From positions 1 through 39,515 of the forward strand of contig CAUJFU010000340.1 in assembly GCA_963169055.1 (NCBI GenBank): 39,515 nucleotides of DNA, given 5' to 3'. This stretch comes from Myxococcota bacterium. GTDB lineage: Bacteria; Myxococcota_C; UBA6777. The translations under genes and the position numbers were made by a program. Below are positions 1-8,213 of the stretch, one piece after another. The notes beneath the pieces were generated by a model. It saw only the letters and a list, made by a program, of their open reading frames with translations. It was not told the DNA's origin and did no database searches. The stretch's first letter is position 1; the number at the start of each line of letters is the position of its first letter.

Positions 1-2
1 GC

Positions 3-443
3 GCCCAAGGCCATTGGGGCGCGATCTTTGACGCCCAAGCCAACGCCACCTTCCAAAAGCTCGAATGGGTAGGGGAACGCCCTGAAGGAACGGAGGTTCA
101 TGCACGCGTGCGGACTGCACTCAGCCAAAGCGCGCTCAAACAAGCCAAGTGGTCGGATTATGCCCGCTCAGGCGAAGCCCTCAAACAAGCCGAAGGCCAG
201 TTTATCGAGATCGAGTTCCGCTTACAGACGCTTGACGCCCGAATCTCTCCCACCATCCAAAAAGCCATCCTACATTTTACAGGCGGCATCGGCTCCACCA
301 CCAAAGGTCACGGCTACGGCCCCGAAGGCGAACAAAAACGCATCGCCCCGAGCTGCTCTTGTTCGACCTCTCCTCCCCCTGCGACTTGGTTCTTGTTGTT
401 GTTTGGAGTGGTGCTCTTGGGCCTTCGCAAACGACGCCTATAA
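3..443 (+). CDS. C-terminal part of a surface protein with MYXO-CTERM-like anchor (5' partial)
   Basis: The reading frame is open from the left edge (first full codon at position 3) and ends at TAA 441-443, so only the last 146 codons are present. Residues 1 to about 90 look like an extracellular beta-sandwich module, with alternating polar and hydrophobic strands and a segment like 'YIEIRFRLQT..SPTIQ', as in repeated surface domains. The end is diagnostic: a Cys-Ser-Cys motif, a Pro-rich spacer, a hydrophobic stretch of about 17 residues and a terminal RKRRL cluster. That layout matches the MYXO-CTERM sorting signals of Myxococcota, which direct proteins to the envelope or surface and are processed after export. 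The function of the missing N-terminal part cannot be judged. An ATG at 108 exists, but the frame stays protein-like upstream of it, so it is not taken as the start. Confidence 0.72.
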   Translation, partial: AQGHWGAIFDAQANATFQKLEWVGERPEGTEVHARVRTALSQSALKQAKWSDYARSGEALKQAEGQFIEIEFRLQTLDARISPTIQKAILHFTGGIGSTTKGHGYGPEGEQKRIAPSCSCSTSPPPATWFLLLFGVVLLGLRKRRL

Positions 444-538
444 CCGCACATTCGGTCAAGCCACCCCGTCTATTTCTGTTTTTTCTCCCTTTGAAACGAC
501 CACCCACCCCTTTCGGCTTTGCTTATCGGAGAAGACTC

Positions 539-2572
539 GTGCAACGCAACATCGTACGATGGTCAAGATATCTTCTTTTCTTTTGTTTGTTTTTTTCTTG
601 GCAAGGCTGCGGAAAAGAGGTCTCCCCTCCGCCCGATCAAGAGGCCCACGAACAAACCAGCGACGCCGCCCCCAAAGAACCCACAAACGAAGAGGATCCC
701 GAAACCTTCTGCCGCTCGCACCTCTCTTGTGAACACGCTATTTGCGAAAACTATTCTTGCGGAGAAGGTTGCGTCTGTTCGCAGCGCAAAGCCAAAGAAA
801 CCCGTTGCGACGACAGCCTCGACAACGACGGCGACGGATTGGCCGACTGCGACGACCCCGATTGCAAGGGCCAATCTTGCGGTATCGGCTGCTTCTGTGG
901 AGCACTCGCACAGCCCGAGATCCAATGCAGCGACGGCATCGACAACGACAAAGACGGCAAGATCGACTGTGCGGACCCTGACTGCGAAGGAAGCCCATGC
1001 GGGGATGGTTGTGTGTGTCGTGACGGCAAAAAAAGCGAGTTGATCTGTGATGATGGCGTGGACAACGATGGCAACGGCAAAACCGATTGCGCAGATCCGA
1101 GCTGTGAAGGAAAGTCTTGTGGTTTTGGTTGTTTGTGCGTAGGAGGCCAAAAGACCGAACTCTTTTGTGCGGATGGTCTGGACAATAACAAAGACGGCAA
1201 GATCGACTGCGCGGACCCGAATTGTAACGGACAAGGATGCGGCTATGGCTGCCGCTGTGGCGAAGGTTCGAGGCAAGAATTCATTTGTTCCGATGGGATT
1301 GACAACGACGGCGACGGCAAGATCGATTGTGCGGACCCCGACTGCAACGGACAAAGTTGCGGAAATGGCTGCTTTTGTGCGGAGGGACAAAAACGGGAAA
1401 GCACCTGCCACGACAAAACAGACAACGACGGCGACGGCAAGATCGACTGCGCAGACCCCGATTGCTACCAACAATCCTGTGGGCTTGGATGCGTGTGCAA
1501 TCAAGACCGTGGGCAAGAGATCGCTTGTTTCGATGGAATCGACAACGATGGCGACGGCAAGATCGATTGTGCCGATCCTGACTGCAACGGAGCCGGTTGC
1601 GGCTATGGATGCACATGCGTTGAACAAAAGAAACGAGAAACCGCTTGCAACGATGGCGTGGACAACGATGGCAACGGCAAGATCGATTGTGCCGATCCCG
1701 CCTGTGATCAACAGTCCTGCGGACCGGGCTGTGTCTGTGTGGACGGAAAAGCGCGAGAGTTGTATTGCACAGACAACCTCGACAACAACAAAGACGGCAA
1801 GATCGATTGCGCCGACCCTTCCTGCGATCAACAGTCTTGTGGGACAGGCTGCATCTGCGCTGGTGGAAAAAAACAAGAGATCAACTGCGGCGATAGCCTC
1901 GACAACAACGGAGATGGAAAGACCGACTGCGCCGACCCCAACTGCAACGGCTTCTCATGCGGATTTGGTTGCGTCTGCTCCGTAGGAACCAAGATCGAAA
2001 ACGTCTGCAACGACGGTACAGACAACGACGGCGACGGGAAAATCGACTGCGATGATCCCGACTGTAACGGTCTTTCATGCGCATCGGGTTGCGTTTGCTC
2101 GATGGGCAAAAAAGTAGAGAATCTCTGCTATGACGGCATCGACAACGACGGCGACGGAAAGGTCGATTGTGCGGACCCCGACTGCAACCAACTCTCGTGC
2201 GGAACGGGTTGTTTTTGCGCGGAGGGACAAAAACGCGAGGCTTCTTGCTATGACGGCATCGACAACGACGGCGACGGCAAGATCGACTGTGCAGACCCTG
2301 ACTGCAACGGCCAAAGCTGCGGGCGCTTTTGTGCTTGCTCTGGTGGAAAAGCCCAAGAACTGTTTTGTGCAGACGGAATCGACAACGACGGCGACGGCAA
2401 AACCGACTGCGAAGACTCCGATTGTGATGGCGCAGGATGTGGATTAAACTGCATCTGCCAAGGGGGAAAAGCCGTAGAAACCGCATGCAACGACAAGATC
2501 GATAACAACGGCGACGGCAAAACCGACTGCGACGATCCTGACTGCAAGGGGAAACAAGGCTGCCCCCCCTAG
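539..2572 (+). CDS. Lipoprotein with 15 tandem Asp-rich/six-Cys (MopE-like) repeats
   Basis: A 677-residue predicted lipoprotein. GTG 539 is chosen because GGAGAAG lies 4 nt upstream and it gives a normal signal peptide with lipobox S-W-Q-G-C (Cys24). A short Pro/Glu-rich linker follows, then a half-module and fifteen modules of exactly 40 residues (the last truncated). Each full module has six Cys and a loop of the form DNDGDGKID, a DxDxDG calcium-loop pattern like EF-hand or thrombospondin type 3 loops. 'DG(I/V)DND.DG..D' modules are known from myxobacterial MopE-type and other surface proteins; the tandem use of fifteen here suggests a stiff, disulfide- and Ca-stabilised stalk at the cell surface (inference). 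There is no catalytic domain. It sits 95 nt after the anchored protein and is convergent with the glycosyltransferase. The antisense strand is also open over much of the gene because of the repeat, but shows no gene-like features. Confidence 0.85.
   Translation: MQRNIVRWSRYLLFFCLFFSWQGCGKEVSPPPDQEAHEQTSDAAPKEPTNEEDPETFCRSHLSCEHAICENYSCGEGCVCSQRKAKETRCDDSLDNDGDGLADCDDPDCKGQSCGIGCFCGALAQPEIQCSDGIDNDKDGKIDCADPDCEGSPCGDGCVCRDGKKSELICDDGVDNDGNGKTDCADPSCEGKSCGFGCLCVGGQKTELFCADGLDNNKDGKIDCADPNCNGQGCGYGCRCGEGSRQEFICSDGIDNDGDGKIDCADPDCNGQSCGNGCFCAEGQKRESTCHDKTDNDGDGKIDCADPDCYQQSCGLGCVCNQDRGQEIACFDGIDNDGDGKIDCADPDCNGAGCGYGCTCVEQKKRETACNDGVDNDGNGKIDCADPACDQQSCGPGCVCVDGKARELYCTDNLDNNKDGKIDCADPSCDQQSCGTGCICAGGKKQEINCGDSLDNNGDGKTDCADPNCNGFSCGFGCVCSVGTKIENVCNDGTDNDGDGKIDCDDPDCNGLSCASGCVCSMGKKVENLCYDGIDNDGDGKVDCADPDCNQLSCGTGCFCAEGQKREASCYDGIDNDGDGKIDCADPDCNGQSCGRFCACSGGKAQELFCADGIDNDGDGKTDCEDSDCDGAGCGLNCICQGGKAVETACNDKIDNNGDGKTDCDDPDCKGKQGCPP
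806..2569 (+). repeat. 15 x 120-bp in-frame coding repeat
   Basis: Units begin at the first Cys codon of each module at 806, 926, 1046 and so on every 120 bp to 2486; spot checks at 926 and 2486 fit the exact spacing. Fourteen units are full and the last is truncated. No insertion or deletion has broken the register, while third codon positions vary between units, so the array is not a very recent amplification. Confidence 0.9.
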
Positions 2573-2673
2573 CGCTCGGATCCCCCCCTAACCATCGCTT
2601 GGATGGGTGGTGTTGGTGGCGATGGGTGGCAACGCCCCCTAATCAAGCGCTCGGCTCCCCCTCCAACCATCGG
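2571..2673. repeat. 27-bp direct repeat, 75 bp apart, at a tail-to-tail junction
   Basis: The segment starting agcgctcgg at 2571 recurs with a few changes at 2646. The second copy is the antisense of the last nine codons of the glycosyltransferase (R-W-L-E-G-E-P-S-A then stop). The first copy, read on the minus strand, still gives R-W-L-G-G-D-P-S-A, so it looks like a decayed duplicate of that gene end. It abuts the TAG stop (2570-2572) of the Cys-repeat lipoprotein. Confidence 0.7.
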
Positions 2674-4016
2674 TCGAGATCCGCAGGCGTGACAGTGAGA
2701 GGGATATCTTCTCGACGCTGTAGGGGCTTCTGATGCGCAGCCACCCATGCGATGCAACGCGAAGCTGCGGCCACTCCGTCAGTTTCGCGCAATCCTTCCA
2801 TCACCTGAAACGCTCGCTCTCGATAACGTGACGTCGTGCGGATCTCTTCGACAGCATGGCGCAATTGCGCTTCGTCGAAACGCTGGATATCGAGCTTTTT
2901 TCCAACCCCCAGATACACCACTCGGCTGCCATTGTCCGCCTGTTCTCCGCCCACAGGCAACACGATCAAAGGCTTGCCTGCCGCAAGGGATTCATTGGTG
3001 CTGTTGTTTCCGCCGTGAGAGATAAACAAGTCGATCTCAGAAAGCAATCGGATCTGCGGAACACTCGGAAAGATCTTGGCATTGGACGGGATGGGGCCTT
3101 TGCTTAAAGCAGGATACGCTCCACCTGCGCTGACGATCACTTGATACGCCTCTTGATCGAGACTGCGCAAGATCTTGCGAAAGACCTCTGGCTTGCGGTT
3201 AAACACAGTCCCAAGGGAGACGTAGATCTTGTAGGCATCTTTTCGCAAAAAGTCGAATGAAACATCCGAAGATTCGCTCCGCTTTCCAATACAAGGCCCC
3301 ACAAAAAAAGTATGCTCACCGAGATCTTGGCGCGGTGCTTCCATCACGGTGGCGCTGGTCACCAAGTTAAGCCAAGGCGAATAAGGACGACGCAAAAATT
3401 CGGCATCGATCGGAGACAGCCCAAACGCCCGTCTGGCCTTGTTAATGCGTGAATCGATCCGCTCCAACAGTCGGGCCTCACGGGTCTCGTAGGCTTTGGC
3501 TTCCGCCCCATTGCTTTCTCCGATGGGAAGGCCGCTTCCAAATGCAGGGATCCCTTCTCCGCGAAACGGCAAGCCGCTGTGGTACACCGTCACGAATGGG
3601 ATCTGCGCGATATCGGCGGCGAGGCTCGATGCAGGAAAACCAAAGTCCGTCACCAAGATATTCGGGCGCTCGCGCTCGATCTGTTTGAGGGCGTGGCGCG
3701 TGTAGTGCTCTAGGCCCGAAGAAAAGATATCCAGCGCATGCTCGATCTCTGCATAGCCCGACTTGAACGGCAAAAACAACGCTTTCCACAACGGCGACCA
3801 TGCTGGCGACAACGCAGAAAAGGCGTGTCCGCTTTGTTCGATCTTTTGGTGGATCGCAAACCCTGTATCCAAGATCTGGATGCCTGTCTTGACGCCCCGT
3901 CCCCCCGGAACCAAGAAGCGTGTCGAATGCCCCTCCGCTTTCATCTGGTTTGCGATGCTCAAAAGAGTATTCAAATGACCGATAGAAGGCTGGTTTAGAA
4001 AGGTGATCTGACTCAT
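2643..4016 (-). CDS. GT1-family (UDP-glycosyltransferase/MGT-like) glycosyltransferase
   Basis: A 457-residue cytosolic glycosyltransferase of the GT-B fold. The start is ATG 4016, with AGGGGAG 4 nt upstream, rather than an upstream in-frame codon at 4046 that lies within about a base of the predicted transcription start. The N-terminal half opens with ITFLNQPSIGHLNTLL, typical of the acceptor domain (G-H-x-x-P/N-x-L). The C-terminal half has 'YVSLGTVFNRKPE' followed by the signature HGGNNSTNESLAAGKP.I.LP.GGEQADN, the nucleotide-sugar binding motif of family GT1. The usual Asp-Gln after it is Glu-Gln/Ala-Asp here. Macrolide- and zeaxanthin-type glycosyltransferases share this layout, so the acceptor is probably a small hydrophobic molecule, but the sequence does not say which. 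It is transcribed alone from the promoter at 4052-4081. Confidence 0.85.
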   Translation of the reverse strand: MSQITFLNQPSIGHLNTLLSIANQMKAEGHSTRFLVPGGRGVKTGIQILDTGFAIHQKIEQSGHAFSALSPAWSPLWKALFLPFKSGYAEIEHALDIFSSGLEHYTRHALKQIERERPNILVTDFGFPASSLAADIAQIPFVTVYHSGLPFRGEGIPAFGSGLPIGESNGAEAKAYETREARLLERIDSRINKARRAFGLSPIDAEFLRRPYSPWLNLVTSATVMEAPRQDLGEHTFFVGPCIGKRSESSDVSFDFLRKDAYKIYVSLGTVFNRKPEVFRKILRSLDQEAYQVIVSAGGAYPALSKGPIPSNAKIFPSVPQIRLLSEIDLFISHGGNNSTNESLAAGKPLIVLPVGGEQADNGSRVVYLGVGKKLDIQRFDEAQLRHAVEEIRTTSRYRERAFQVMEGLRETDGVAAASRCIAWVAAHQKPLQRREDIPLTVTPADLDRWLEGEPSA

Positions 4017-4051
4017 CAAACTCCCCTGTGCCACAACACAAAACAAAAGTC

Positions 4052-4081
4052 TCTATAGCACAGGCGTCACGCGGTTGGCAA
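4052..4081 (-). promoter_or_regulatory. Sigma-70-type promoter of the glycosyltransferase gene
   Basis: On the minus strand, TTGCCA (4081-4076) is followed by an 18-nt spacer and TATAGA (4057-4052). Five of six and four of six positions match the housekeeping consensus. The predicted transcript starts near 4045 and has a leader of about 30 nt carrying the AGGGGAG ribosome binding site. Confidence 0.55.
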
Positions 4082-4083
4082 AA

Positions 4084-4177
4084 CCCCCCGCGTTCGCGGC
4101 ACTTCAAGCGACACCCTCGTTTGTTTGAACCCCCCCGCGTTCGCGGCGCTTCAAGCGTCACCTTCGTTTGTTTGAAA
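4084..4177. repeat. 47-bp tandem duplication upstream of the glycosyltransferase promoter
   Basis: Two near-identical copies start at 4084 and 4131, each with a C-run, a small CCGCG-TT-CGCGG palindrome, a 'cttcaagcg' box and 'cgtttgtttgaa'. They lie immediately upstream of the predicted -35 box, so they could carry duplicated operator sites. Confidence 0.75.
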
Positions 4178-4228
4178 AACCCGTGATCTCTTCGCCGATA
4201 GGGGGTCAAGGGGCGACAGTCTATGGCG

Positions 4229-4277
4229 GGGCGTGGGGTGGAACCCCACGAAAACCATCGGACGGCGTAAGTCCGAT
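4229..4277. other. Two adjacent hairpins in the 4017-4328 intergenic region
   Basis: GTGGGG-TGGAA-CCCCAC (4229-4245) and ATCGGAC-GGCGTAA-GTCCGAT (about 4257-4277) are perfect 6- and 7-bp stems. They stand between the end of the DUF1501 gene and the glycosyltransferase promoter, both on the minus strand. On the minus strand a T-rich stretch lies before the hairpins rather than after them, so a classical intrinsic terminator is not clear. The rest of this 312-bp gap holds the promoter and the tandem repeat. Confidence 0.45.
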
Positions 4278-4328
4278 CCAAGTGAAACCAAAAAAACAAA
4301 CCAACGGTGTTACGCAATTCGCAGACGC

Positions 4329-5711
4329 TCAGACTTTGTCCATCAGACACGGAAGGCCCGATACACGGAGATCTTCGGTGCTGAATCCTGCGCCTTCCAT
4401 CAAAGAGGCGAGGATCAAGCGGGGGTTGATCACGGTGCCGCCTGACTTGGTCGGTTGGCCCGAGATCGGATCGACGGCAAGCGCATTCATGCCTTGTTCG
4501 GTGGAGGCCCCCACGACTTTGTTATGGGGGACACCCGCCCCAAGCAATAGAGCGCTGTTAACGAGCCAATGGTCGCGGCCTTCGCGGTTGTTGATCATGG
4601 GCGTGCGGGCAAATTCGCTGAACACCACAACGGTGGTGGTATCGATCAGCTTTTTGGAGGAATCGCGTGGGTGGGGTTCTGATTTGAGATCATCCACAAG
4701 CTGCGCAAGGGCTTTCCAGCCTTGGTACTGGCGTTCGGGTTGATCGGTCTCCCAGTTTTCAAAGTGGGTATCGAGTCCGCTTGCGAGTTCGATCGAGATG
4801 GTTTGCGCCACATCGAACTTGAGAGTTTGAAAAGCCAGTGCGGCTTGGGCTTGGGGCGAAGCCATCGAGGCGATGCCGTAGCGATTTTTGATCGCGACCA
4901 TCTCCGGTTTTGTGGCATCAAGGAAACTAAAGTGATCCATCAATTTTTCTTCGATCAACGTACGAGCATCGGTTTGTGCGCCACGCAACAAAGTCAACAA
5001 GCCGTCGGTGTTCAACGCAACAGGGTCGCAGATCTCGGCTTCTTTGCGGTAGGCTTCAAGCAGCGTGCGCACCTCTGCATCGGGAGCGCGTTCGCCATCA
5101 CGAAGCATGCGCAACAGATCATCGACTGTTGTCACTTTGAGACCACTTGCGTAAGCAGGAAGCCCTTGGTTGTAGCTTTCGACGCGCACCGCAAGGTTGG
5201 GAATCGGGCGCTTTTTGCCTTGTTGGGCGACGATCCGCGTTCCAGCCGAAGAACCGTTGGCCAGCAAGCCACGCGGTGGCAAGCCGGTAATGAAGTAACG
5301 ACGGCCCACTTCGTGCGTGACGGTGTCCATCGAGATGCCGCGCACGATGCAAGTCTGGTCAAAGTGACGGGTCATCGGCTCCATCGCAGGCCCATACAGG
5401 ATCGTTGAGCCTTTGGGTTGAAGCAGTTCGCGCTTGACGGTTGTTCCGTCGGTAAAAGTGGTGCGCAAGCGATAATAGGCGGGTTCGACACGCAGATCGC
5501 GGGCTTTTCCGTCGTCAGTGTCTGAAAAGCCGTATTCACGGGGATCCAAGCTCAAAAGCGTGTCCCACCCTCCGTTGAAATAGCAAAACACAAAGCGACG
5601 ATCCAGATCACTGGCAGCGTGCAGTTTGGGGGCTTTCCACGGGCCAAAGAAAAACGATCCAGCCGCGCCAAGCCCAAGCGATTGAAGGAAAAAGCGACGT
5701 GACAAAAACAT
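4329..5711 (-). CDS. DUF1501 family protein, Tat-exported
   Basis: A 460-residue protein. ATG 5711 has AGGAG 6 nt upstream; a TTG two codons earlier is too close to the same Shine-Dalgarno. The N-terminus carries S-R-R-F-F-L-Q followed by a hydrophobic stretch, a twin-arginine signal, so the protein is exported folded. The body matches the DUF1501 pattern: 'RFVFCYFNGGWDTLLSLD' near the N-terminus, an HE.GR..F.TG segment, 'GLDTHF.NW' and a late 'TTVVVFSEFARTP' block with 'GRDHW'. DUF1501 belongs to the alkaline-phosphatase/sulfatase-like superfamily and is often encoded beside DUF1549, DUF1553 or DUF1800 proteins in planctomycetes and other bacteria. It is the last gene of the four-gene cassette, 35 nt after its neighbour. 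Its substrate is unknown. Confidence 0.85.
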   Translation of the reverse strand: MFLSRRFFLQSLGLGAAGSFFFGPWKAPKLHAASDLDRRFVFCYFNGGWDTLLSLDPREYGFSDTDDGKARDLRVEPAYYRLRTTFTDGTTVKRELLQPKGSTILYGPAMEPMTRHFDQTCIVRGISMDTVTHEVGRRYFITGLPPRGLLANGSSAGTRIVAQQGKKRPIPNLAVRVESYNQGLPAYASGLKVTTVDDLLRMLRDGERAPDAEVRTLLEAYRKEAEICDPVALNTDGLLTLLRGAQTDARTLIEEKLMDHFSFLDATKPEMVAIKNRYGIASMASPQAQAALAFQTLKFDVAQTISIELASGLDTHFENWETDQPERQYQGWKALAQLVDDLKSEPHPRDSSKKLIDTTTVVVFSEFARTPMINNREGRDHWLVNSALLLGAGVPHNKVVGASTEQGMNALAVDPISGQPTKSGGTVINPRLILASLMEGAGFSTEDLRVSGLPCLMDKV

Positions 5712-5746
5712 AGCCAACTCCTAAAGTCCTGAAGGTCAAGGGCGGA

Positions 5747-6496
5747 TCAATAAGCGAAAAAGTCGGGGGAAGCGACGATGGCGATACAAACGCCCGTCCA
5801 TGCTTTGGTTTCGCTGTTGGTTTTGGTGCGGATGGCATCGTGCAGTTTGCGCAGCTTTTCGATGCCTTTGGTCGAGGTGTTGGGGACAAACACCGCATGA
5901 AACTTGAGCCGCAAAAAGCGTAAGGTTTGGTCGACATCGTCGGGATGACGGATGACGCTGCGCTTCGTCAGATCGGGGTTTTTGAGATCGGCTTCGACCG
6001 CTTTTGAACAAACATAACTCGCCATGTCATCCATAAACTTCATAAACAACGAAGAGGCTTCGCGATTGTTTTCGGTGACTTCGATGTAGTCGGCTTTTCC
6101 GAGCGTCAGAGCGTATTTATCGAACATATTGGCGTTTGCGCTATCCGTCCACGTCAACCCGTTGAACAGTTGAGGAATGGATTTTTTGATCTGCTCGATG
6201 CTCAGGCGGCGCGCATGACGGCCATGATAAGGCGTGATCTGCGCATGGTTTCCGTCTTGAGTGGGCGCACTTTTCCAATGGTCATCAAAGTGTTTGGGTT
6301 CTGTACCACCTGTGGGGGTGGGAAAGGTCTTGTTGCTGCGGGGTTCGGTGGGGGATGGCGTTTTGTTCGGATTGTTTGGATCGTTCGGATTGTTCGGCGA
6401 ATTGGGATTATTTGGGTTATTTGGCGTCGATGGTTGACAAGCAAACAACGTGGTCACAAGCGTCCAAGCCGCAAAAAAGTGAGCAAGATACCGCAT
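5747..6496 (-). CDS. Lipoprotein of the DUF1501 cassette, function unknown
   Basis: 249 residues. ATG 6496 follows AAGGAGG at 7 nt and lies 11 nt after the upstream stop. The signal peptide ends in lipobox L-F-A-C (Cys20). Next comes a Asn/Pro-rich spacer built from NNP triplets (about residues 22-50), then a Thr/Pro linker and a mostly helical domain. The C-terminus, 'AW.GVC.AI..SPDFFAY', resembles the closing segment of DUF1585/DUF1800-type proteins, which often end in 'W..LC.AL..S.EF'. It may therefore be a split-off end of that family (inference). Tight spacing to both neighbours implies cotranscription and a shared periplasmic or outer-membrane complex. Confidence 0.72.
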   Translation of the reverse strand: MRYLAHFFAAWTLVTTLFACQPSTPNNPNNPNSPNNPNDPNNPNKTPSPTEPRSNKTFPTPTGGTEPKHFDDHWKSAPTQDGNHAQITPYHGRHARRLSIEQIKKSIPQLFNGLTWTDSANANMFDKYALTLGKADYIEVTENNREASSLFMKFMDDMASYVCSKAVEADLKNPDLTKRSVIRHPDDVDQTLRFLRLKFHAVFVPNTSTKGIEKLRKLHDAIRTKTNSETKAWTGVCIAIVASPDFFAY

Positions 6497-6507
6497 GAGA
6501 GTCCTCC

Positions 6508-8142
6508 TTATTTCGTCAGACGGCCTTGGCGGTATTCTTCGCTGGTGACCAGCGCTTTGACCAAGGTGAGCAAGTTGTAACCGGATTGTTTGAAACGTTC
6601 GGCGTATTGGGAGATGCGCTGTTCTTGTTGGGGTTGGAGTTCCGTTCCCACAAACCATCCCCACATCTTGCGGGTGGTGCAGGCGGCGAACTTGCCGCTT
6701 TGGATGGCTTCGTTGGCGATAAGGCGCGGGCCTTGCTCGATATTTTGCTCAAAGTGTTTGCCGGCGGGATGGGCGTCTGCAAACAAATACGACAACAGCA
6801 TCCCGCGATAACGTTCTTCGTCTGGGTGGTTGGGGGAAATAAAGTAGAGACGGCGGCAATTGGCGTTTCCGCTGGCGCTGGGTTTGGCACAGTTGGGATC
6901 AAACTTGGGATACTTGGAAAGGTCGGTGAGTGGGGAGAAACCAGCTTCTGCAAAACGTCCCCAGTGGGCAGCGGCAGGTTCGACGGCTTGGTGGCAAAAG
7001 TTGCATCCACAACGCTTCATCAGGTTGGGTTCGACGTGGCAGTTGTCGTTGGCAGCGGGAAGTCCGCCGGGGGGAGCTTGAAAGAATTGGCAGAGAAAAG
7101 CGTTGTAAAAGCGGTTGGCGCGTCCACGGTTGGAGCCGAATTTGAGAAGGAATCCGGGGAGGGTCAGAATGCCTGCATGAAGGCCGCTGCGCCGGACTTT
7201 GACCCATGTGTCTTTTTGAGAGTAGGGGAGTTCGGGGATGACGTAGTCGACTTCGGGGGAACCAAAGACGGTGCTGGTTTTGGATTGGTAGCGAAGGAAG
7301 TGAGAGATCGGTCCGTTCACTTCGACTTGGTTTCCGAGCATGATCTCGGTGTAGGGGCGGTTGTTTCGGACGATATCTTCGGTGAATCGGAGCATTTGAT
7401 CGACGAGAGCGGCGTTGACTTCGCGTTCGGAGACACTGCTGTTGAAGCACCAACGCAGATCAGGGCCGCACCCACAAGTGGGGCGAACGTCGGTTTCGCA
7501 ATTGAAGGTACGACCGCCCCAATCGGCTTGCGTGGCATCTTGGGCATCAAGCGCGCAGACTTTGACTTTGATCGTAGGATCCCAATAGGGCGCGACCATG
7601 ACGTAGCCTTCTTGGCCGACTTCCCCAAGGGCGAGGTTGCGTCGGATCTGGATGGCTTTGCAGGATTCGTAGGAACCATCGGCTTTTTTGCAAAGCAGGT
7701 TACCTGAAGTGTCGTATTTGGCGGGTTCGTTGAGGCATTCGGTGCGGTCGGTTCCACGATAATAAAGGCGGCGGGTGGTGCTGGTGGTGCGGTAGATGCT
7801 GCCCGACATAGGATCGAGCCGCCAGTTTTGGTTGGAGATGCGGAGATTTTCAAAGTTGGCCCACAACAGATCGCGATGATAGGCGTGCAACTGCTCCAAT
7901 ATCTCGGGGGATTGGATCATCTTGTCGATCATCTCGTCAGGGACTTGCTTGTCTTTGGAGACTTTTTCTAGCTCTTCATACGAAGGCAAACGACCGCGAA
8001 GATCCAAACTGAGGCGACGAAGGTATTGCAAAGCGATCTGGGGTTCAACCGCCTCACAGACTTGTGCTTGAGAAGAGGCCAAGCCAAACAAGGCCAGTCC
8101 TCCGGCACACAGCAAAGAGAACAAGAGGGTGCGGGTTCTCAT
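6508..8142 (-). CDS. Exported DUF1549/DUF1588-like protein with one c-heme motif
   Basis: 544 residues. ATG 8142 has GGAG 6 nt upstream and is followed by a clear Sec signal peptide cut near A-Q-A-Q; the frame is open further upstream but without a start context. The N-terminal block 'RRLSLDLRGRLPSYEEL' with 'IDKMIQSPE' fits DUF1549 (the PSCyt-associated domain). The middle 'LHAGILTLPGFLLKF..NRGRANRFYNAFLC..F..PP' resembles DUF1588. CNFCH at about residue 380 is a CxxCH heme-attachment motif, followed by 'AHWGRF'. The C-terminus 'FKQSGYNLLTLVKALVTSEEY' is the usual DUF1549/1585-type ending. Such proteins are extracytoplasmic and travel with DUF1501 proteins; their reaction is not established. 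Several extra Cys pairs (residues about 190-240) suggest disulfides. Confidence 0.78.
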   Translation of the reverse strand: MRTRTLLFSLLCAGGLALFGLASSQAQVCEAVEPQIALQYLRRLSLDLRGRLPSYEELEKVSKDKQVPDEMIDKMIQSPEILEQLHAYHRDLLWANFENLRISNQNWRLDPMSGSIYRTTSTTRRLYYRGTDRTECLNEPAKYDTSGNLLCKKADGSYESCKAIQIRRNLALGEVGQEGYVMVAPYWDPTIKVKVCALDAQDATQADWGGRTFNCETDVRPTCGCGPDLRWCFNSSVSEREVNAALVDQMLRFTEDIVRNNRPYTEIMLGNQVEVNGPISHFLRYQSKTSTVFGSPEVDYVIPELPYSQKDTWVKVRRSGLHAGILTLPGFLLKFGSNRGRANRFYNAFLCQFFQAPPGGLPAANDNCHVEPNLMKRCGCNFCHQAVEPAAAHWGRFAEAGFSPLTDLSKYPKFDPNCAKPSASGNANCRRLYFISPNHPDEERYRGMLLSYLFADAHPAGKHFEQNIEQGPRLIANEAIQSGKFAACTTRKMWGWFVGTELQPQQEQRISQYAERFKQSGYNLLTLVKALVTSEEYRQGRLTK

Positions 8143-8213
8143 CTCTGACTCCAACGCCCAAAGGACGCGAAGATCGTGGGGCGGCACACGGTGTCTTCGC
8201 CAACAAAAGCGAG

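Noticed and set aside
100..732. 210-codon plus-strand frame with a hydrophobic stretch near 560-605
   Set aside because: It overlaps two better genes in other frames; its composition is Arg/Ser/Pro-rich, and the hydrophobic stretch is the frame-shifted reading of the lipoprotein signal peptide.
563..1876. Long open frame antisense to the Cys-repeat lipoprotein
   Set aside because: It stays open only because the 120-bp repeat avoids stops in that frame; it has no start context, and its repeat is the complement of a much better coding frame with signal peptide and conserved Cys.
4021..4046. Glycosyltransferase start at 4046
   Set aside because: That codon falls at the predicted transcription start and has no Shine-Dalgarno, whereas ATG 4016 has AGGGGAG at 4 nt.
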